Below are positions 45,366 through 48,934 of a DNA stretch of 48,934 nucleotides, one piece after another. This DNA comes from Gammaproteobacteria bacterium (GTDB lineage Bacteria; Pseudomonadota; Gammaproteobacteria; SG8-11). Where the stretch lies: positions 1 to 48,934 of the forward strand of contig JAHECY010000020.1 in the NCBI GenBank assembly GCA_024641505.1, written 5' to 3'. The position numbers and the translations under genes were made by a program. The notes beneath the pieces were generated by a model. That model saw only the letters and a program-made list of their open reading frames with translations. It made no database searches and was not told the DNA's origin. Position 1 is the stretch's first letter, and each line of letters begins with the position of its first letter.

Positions 45366-46670
45366 CTATAGCATCGAAATTAAAATTGTCGCAATCCCCA
45401 GAAACGACATAAATCCGGCGACATCCGTCACTGTGGTTAGAATTATGGATGAGGATTGCGCCGGGTCTTGGCCGATGCGCGTCAGTAAAATGGGGATCAA
45501 GGAGCCGGCAATTCCCGCTGTTATCATGGAAATGATCATCGCAATGCTAATCACCAACGACAAGCCCAAACTCTTGCTCCACACATAGACACCTAATGCC
45601 GTTGTCAGCGCAATGGCGATCCCGTTGAACAATCCCACGTTCACTTCCTTGAACATGACCCGAAACCAGTTACGCACGGTTATTTCGCGCAACGCGAGGC
45701 CGCGCATAGTAACCGCCTGGGCCTGAGCACCTGCGTTACCGGACTGTCCGGCCACCACCGGCAGCAGCACCGCCAACGCGGTGAACTGTGCGATGGTACT
45801 CTCAAATATCCCGACCACCGAAGCCGCCAAAAATGCGGTCAACAGATTTATTTCCATCCATGGTAATCGTTTGCGCACCGAAAACCATACCGGCGACAGA
45901 GCACGCTCGTCCTTACTCACACCTACCATGGTTTGAATATCGTTGGCCGTCTCTTCCTGCAACACCTTGATCAACGCGGCATGACGAATCACGCCCAATA
46001 AACGCTGGTTAACATCGATAACCGGCAACAACTCCAGATTGAACTGCTTCATCTGTTCCGCCACATCCTCCCGCGAATCAAAGGGTGACACCGTACTCGG
46101 TGCACGACGCACGAGGCTGCTGAGAGACAGTTGCGGATCAGCCAGCGCCAATGCCTGAATATCCACTAAACCAAGAAAAATCCGATCCACATCCGTTACC
46201 ACCAATTGATACGCCGCACGTTGCTTGCTTTTACGAAGCTGCGACAATGTTTGGGCGACGGTAGCATCCGGATGAAAGATCAGAATACGCGTATCCATCA
46301 CCTGACCGGCGCTATCTTGCGGAAACTGCATGAGCTGCTCCAGCTCCAGCTGATACGCCTCAGGAAGTTGCTTGAAGCAATAGTCACGTTCCTGCTGATC
46401 CAGGCGATTAATCAAACTGATGCAATCGAAGGGTTCCAGCTCATAAAGAAACTTCCGCAACTTGGGCGCAGCCAACCTGGGCAACAATTCGTCGGCCGTA
46501 TTGGGCAGTAGATGCGGCCACAGCGCCTTCAATATATATTCGGGTTGCGGTGAAAGTATTTCCACAACTTCATCGCGCGGCAGATCCTCGATCGCTGTTG
46601 CCGCATCAGCGGGATAATCCAGCAAGAACCGCCGGTTAAGCGCCTCGAGAGCTATTGGCGTCGCGCTCAT
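45366..46670 (-). CDS. mgtE: Magnesium transporter MgtE
   Basis: ATG 46670 with AAGGAG 6-7 bases upstream gives 434 residues. It has an MgtE_N domain (about 10-125), two CBS domains (about 130-255) and five membrane helices. The selectivity-filter motif PVVAGQSGNAGAQ and the C-terminal DPAQSSSIILTTVTDVAGF are conserved. It moves Mg2+ down its gradient and is gated by cytoplasmic Mg2+ through the MgtE_N/CBS part. Its start lies inside the end of the preceding MgtE-like gene (35-bp overlap). Confidence 0.95.
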   Translation of the reverse strand: MSATPIALEALNRRFLLDYPADAATAIEDLPRDEVVEILSPQPEYILKALWPHLLPNTADELLPRLAAPKLRKFLYELEPFDCISLINRLDQQERDYCFKQLPEAYQLELEQLMQFPQDSAGQVMDTRILIFHPDATVAQTLSQLRKSKQRAAYQLVVTDVDRIFLGLVDIQALALADPQLSLSSLVRRAPSTVSPFDSREDVAEQMKQFNLELLPVIDVNQRLLGVIRHAALIKVLQEETANDIQTMVGVSKDERALSPVWFSVRKRLPWMEINLLTAFLAASVVGIFESTIAQFTALAVLLPVVAGQSGNAGAQAQAVTMRGLALREITVRNWFRVMFKEVNVGLFNGIAIALTTALGVYVWSKSLGLSLVISIAMIISMITAGIAGSLIPILLTRIGQDPAQSSSIILTTVTDVAGFMSFLGIATILISML

Positions 46671-47520
46671 GGGTGACTCCTTTTTCATCGACAGGAATTG
46701 ATAGCAAATCCATCCAGGTCTGCCAGGCGCTATAAACACCGGCGCGAAACACCTCAGCCAAGCCGTTAACGGTTTGCGGCTCCGTGGTTACGACCGGGTT
46801 TTGCGCGCGTTGCTGATCACGCACCGCGTCTGAAAGCACCTGATAGCTGATTACACCGACAAACTCCCTGCCGCGCATGACAACGGGCATCTCGATATAC
46901 TGCCGCCAATCACCGTGATGTTCGGCCGCGGATAGTGAGGTGCGTGCACGCAGAACTTGCGGTGCTGGCATTGAGATGTCTTTCAAAACCAAGTCGTCAG
47001 CTGCCTGCAACAAACGAGACAGGGTTAATGCGCCCTTTAATTGATGCATGCCATCCACTAAAAACAGGCGATGCGTGTCCACACTGCCGACCTGCCGAAT
47101 ACGCTGCACCGCAGCAGCGACACTTGCATCGGGATCGAGCGTTACGCAATCCAGCCTAATCCATGCGCCGACAAGATTCGCGGCAAAAGACAACTGGAAA
47201 CGAATCGCTCTGGCATGCAGGGTGGAAAGGTGAACCAGCACTTCTTCTTGCCGGGCGGCCGGTATCAAGCGCAACAGACTTACGGCCCGTTGGGCCGCCA
47301 GATTGTGGGCGACCATGACAATGAATTCCGTTGTCAGCAGCTCCAGACAGAGCCCGGCATAGTATCTTTGCATTGCGCTCAGGACCTCCGCGGCAACCTG
47401 TGCAGACACATCGGACAGAATGCCCGCCGTTTCCTCTGGCGCGAAAGATTCGAGCACTCTGGCCGCGGCAAGCGGGCGTTTGCGAAGATAGGTTACCGCA
47501 AGTTCTTCACGACTATTCAT
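46636..47520 (-). CDS. Soluble MgtE-like protein (MgtE_N plus CBS, no membrane part)
   Basis: ATG 47520 (MNSREELAV) gives 294 residues; it overlaps the end of the mscS gene by 8 bp. The protein has an N-terminal MgtE_N-like superhelix (about 1-115: VLESFAPEETAGILSDV, LLRLIPAARQEEVLVHL) and a CBS pair (about 120-250: VTLDPDASVAAAVQRIRQ, MPVVMRGREFVGVISYQVL), but ends without any hydrophobic helix. It shares the layout of the cytosolic half of MgtE. It overlaps the true mgtE by 35 bp. A gating or sensing subunit is a reasonable inference. Confidence 0.75.
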   Translation of the reverse strand: MNSREELAVTYLRKRPLAAARVLESFAPEETAGILSDVSAQVAAEVLSAMQRYYAGLCLELLTTEFIVMVAHNLAAQRAVSLLRLIPAARQEEVLVHLSTLHARAIRFQLSFAANLVGAWIRLDCVTLDPDASVAAAVQRIRQVGSVDTHRLFLVDGMHQLKGALTLSRLLQAADDLVLKDISMPAPQVLRARTSLSAAEHHGDWRQYIEMPVVMRGREFVGVISYQVLSDAVRDQQRAQNPVVTTEPQTVNGLAEVFRAGVYSAWQTWMDLLSIPVDEKGVTHERDANSSRGA

Positions 47521-48352
47521 TTTCAACCTTGGCAATCAACTTGGCGGCTGGCTGATCGATAAACAAACGTGCCGGTATACTGGTTTCGCCCTGGGCCGTT
47601 TCGATAATCACCATATTTTGGGTTATTGCGAGAATGCGGCCCTGGTGAAGTCCAATCTGTATTTCATCCCCTTCCTGATAATGCCGTCGAATACTGTGCA
47701 CACTGATGATATTGCTGATATGCGCGGGTGTCGCGAGCGCTATACCGAGACCAAACGCGCCAAGAATAACGCCAAATCCAACCACAGCAAGATTGGTGAG
47801 AAATGTAATATCGATACCCAGTTGCCCGACACCGACCACAAAGGCGGAGATCACGATAGCAAACTGGGCAATTCGTCCAATCAGTTCCGCCTGGTGCAAT
47901 CGCGCACTAATTGCCGCGTGCGCGACAAAAGACTGCACCCCGCTGCCAAATATCGCTCCGCTGAAGATGATTACCGCGCCCGCTAAAAGCTTGGGCAGAT
48001 ACAACAACAAGGCATCGAACCAACGTGTGAAAATTTCGACTTGCAGCACGTTGGCGGACGCCGCAATAAACACCAGAATGACCATCCAAAAGATCAATGC
48101 CGACAAAGCCGTGCCGGTGGTCTGTTTCAGACGCTTGTATTCGGCGGTAGACGTCAGTGCAAATCGTTGCAGCAGGCGATCCAGAAACTGGATAAGTTTC
48201 AAGGTCAAGCCACGCAGCACGCGCGCCAGTAACCAACCGACAACAAACAGCACGATCGCCCCAAACAATCGGGGCAAGAGATTGGCAATTGCCAGAACGA
48301 AATCATTGAGTGAATTGCTGAGAATCACACCCCATTCGCGTAACTGATCCAT
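47513..48352 (-). CDS. MscS-family mechanosensitive channel
   Basis: The 279-residue protein has the conserved TM helix with LPRLFGAIVLFVVGWLLARVLRG near the N-terminus, a second and third pair of helices, and the pore helix with the AFGLGIALATPAHISNIIS region of the MscS family. A small beta-domain (GDEIQIGLHQGRILAITQNMVIIETAQG) follows, and the large C-terminal cage of E. coli MscS is missing. It would respond to membrane tension and release ions on hypo-osmotic shock. It is the first gene of an operon with two MgtE-type genes. Confidence 0.85.
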   Translation of the reverse strand: MDQLREWGVILSNSLNDFVLAIANLLPRLFGAIVLFVVGWLLARVLRGLTLKLIQFLDRLLQRFALTSTAEYKRLKQTTGTALSALIFWMVILVFIAASANVLQVEIFTRWFDALLLYLPKLLAGAVIIFSGAIFGSGVQSFVAHAAISARLHQAELIGRIAQFAIVISAFVVGVGQLGIDITFLTNLAVVGFGVILGAFGLGIALATPAHISNIISVHSIRRHYQEGDEIQIGLHQGRILAITQNMVIIETAQGETSIPARLFIDQPAAKLIAKVENE

Positions 48353-48585
48353 AACCTATCCTTGTTCTGACGATTTAATATCGCCAAATCTGAATTTTAA
48401 TAACTCGGGTTTGCAAGTTAATGGATTTACGCAACAATGATTTAATAACTGCATGACACCTAAATCACGTGGCGCGACAGACTGATCATAACGCATTTCT
48501 GAATGACCACGAAATTTCATCAAGGGGCCAGGGATGGCGCAACTAGTAGTGCCGATTTCAGGAGATGGCATCATGCCCGTAGACT

Positions 48586-48707
48586 GGCCGTGAGCGGCGC
48601 CCTACTTTGCTCATATGGCAGGTCATTGCCTGTCAGATGCTACTCTGCATAAGAAAAACCCCCGACACCTTGCGGTACCGGGGGTTTGGTAATTAAAGCC
48701 TGGCAGT
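48586..48707 (-). repeat. rrn-tail repeat, copy 1
   Basis: This 122-bp unit repeats at 48746-48867 with two mismatches and a period of 160 bp. On the minus strand it starts with ACTGCCAGGC, the last bases of 5S rRNA, then an AT-rich spacer, the terminator hairpin and a second stem (near GGCAGG/CCTGTC). Only the 3' end of 5S is present in this copy. Confidence 0.9.
48653..48684 (-). terminator. Second (duplicated) rrn terminator
   Basis: CCCCCGGTACC / GGTGTCGGGGG stem with TTTTTCTT downstream on the minus strand. It is the copy-1 equivalent of the terminator at 48813-48844. The stem has one more mismatch than the other copy. Confidence 0.8.
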
Positions 48708-48745
48708 CTGGCGCAGGGATGCGCTGTGCCGCGGAGGCCAGGGAT

Positions 48746-48867
48746 GGCCGTGAGCGGCGCCCTACTTTGCTCATATGGCAGGTCATTGCCTGTCAGATGC
48801 TACTCTGCACAAGAAAAACCCCCGATACCTTGCGGTACCGGGGGTTTGGTAATTAAAGCCTGGCAGT
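48746..48867 (-). repeat. rrn-tail repeat, copy 2 (adjoins the 5S gene)
   Basis: This 122-bp copy is continuous with the genuine 5S rRNA 3' end. It contains the main terminator and a second imperfect hairpin (GCTCATATGGCAGG / CCTGTCAGATGC). It matches copy 1 at 120 of 122 positions. Confidence 0.9.
48813..48844 (-). terminator. Rho-independent terminator of the rRNA operon
   Basis: CCCCCGGTACC-GCAA-GGTATCGGGGG is followed by TTTTTCTT on the minus strand, 12-15 bases after the 5S 3' end. The stem is 11 bp with one A-C mismatch. Confidence 0.9.
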
Positions 48868-48934
48868 GACCTACTTTCGCATGGGTAATCCATACTATCA
48901 TCGGCGCAGAGCAGTTTCACTTCCGAGTTCGGCA
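48857..48934 (-). rRNA. rrf: 5S ribosomal RNA (3' part)
   Basis: The minus strand reads TGCCGAACTCGGAAGTGAAAC, then TGCGCCGATGATAGTATGG, CCCATGCGAAAGTAGG and ACTGCCAGGC, matching the 3' two-thirds of bacterial 5S rRNA. The 5' end is outside the window, so the rest of the rrn operon should lie to the right. About 78 of about 115 nt are present. Confidence 0.95.

Larger units (their letters stand above)
48526..48749. repeat. Three short palindromes with CAGGGATG core
   Basis: GGCCAGGGATGGCg (48526-48539), GCGCAGGGATGCGC (48711-48724) and GGCCAGGGATGGCC (48736-48749) share the core CAGGGATG, with arms that vary but stay self-complementary. Compensating arm changes suggest a structured short repeat of REP-like type. 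They flank the duplicated rrn tail. Confidence 0.6.

Overview
The window looks like a chromosomal segment of a gammaproteobacterium. Evidence for this is a fabA-fabB pair, CpdA, a DUF3301 protein and the 3' end of a conventional 5S rRNA gene. The organism probably lives near redox gradients, because the window carries several c-type cytochromes, a group 3b-like [NiFe]-hydrogenase and a copper/silver efflux locus. I cannot name the genus. I see no phage, transposase, integron, CRISPR array or tRNA.

Left part (1-9,511, nearly all minus strand): a Cus-type metal efflux operon (CusF-like chaperone, Met/His-rich outer-membrane protein, CusC-like channel, CusB-like adaptor running off the left edge); a two-gene phosphorelay pair joined by a 4-bp overlap; an MDR-type zinc dehydrogenase; and the cAMP phosphodiesterase CpdA.

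Middle (9,512-26,131): a repeat-rich DUF5666 lipoprotein, a 36-aa membrane peptide missed at usual length cut-offs, a two-TM protein, a small conserved-looking protein, a large hybrid histidine kinase, a pair of c-type haem proteins, a LolA-like/DUF1302 envelope pair, a DUF924 protein, an MsbA-like ABC exporter, a DUF3301 protein, and a beta-helix/CFI-box protein overlapping an outer-membrane protein gene.

Centre right (26,132-35,874): an NsrR-like Rrf2 regulator, a possible 46-aa ORF, an exported amidase resembling the glutathionylspermidine amidase domain, a BCAM0308-like zinc protein, an alpha/beta-hydrolase fused to a beta-helix tail, a CNB-GGDEF diguanylate cyclase, a small lipoprotein, and a BcsA-like glucan synthase with PilZ domain next to a BcsS-like protein. 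Diguanylate cyclase and PilZ synthase lie within 5 kb and could form a local c-di-GMP-controlled exopolysaccharide module that lacks a visible BcsB.

Right part (35,925-48,934): fabA-fabB, an Na/Pi cotransporter whose conserved N-terminus needs a non-standard start codon, a five-gene hydrogenase operon (hydB-G-D-A plus maturation protease), an MscS channel / soluble MgtE-like protein / MgtE operon, and the tail of an rRNA operon. The rRNA terminator region is present twice as a 122-bp near-perfect repeat.

The strongest candidates for something new are the minimal bcsA/bcsS locus with its dyad operator, the hydrolase-beta-helix fusion, the exported amidase, the membrane-less MgtE paralogue and the two small ORFs. 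All function calls rest on reading motifs by eye; no database search was run.
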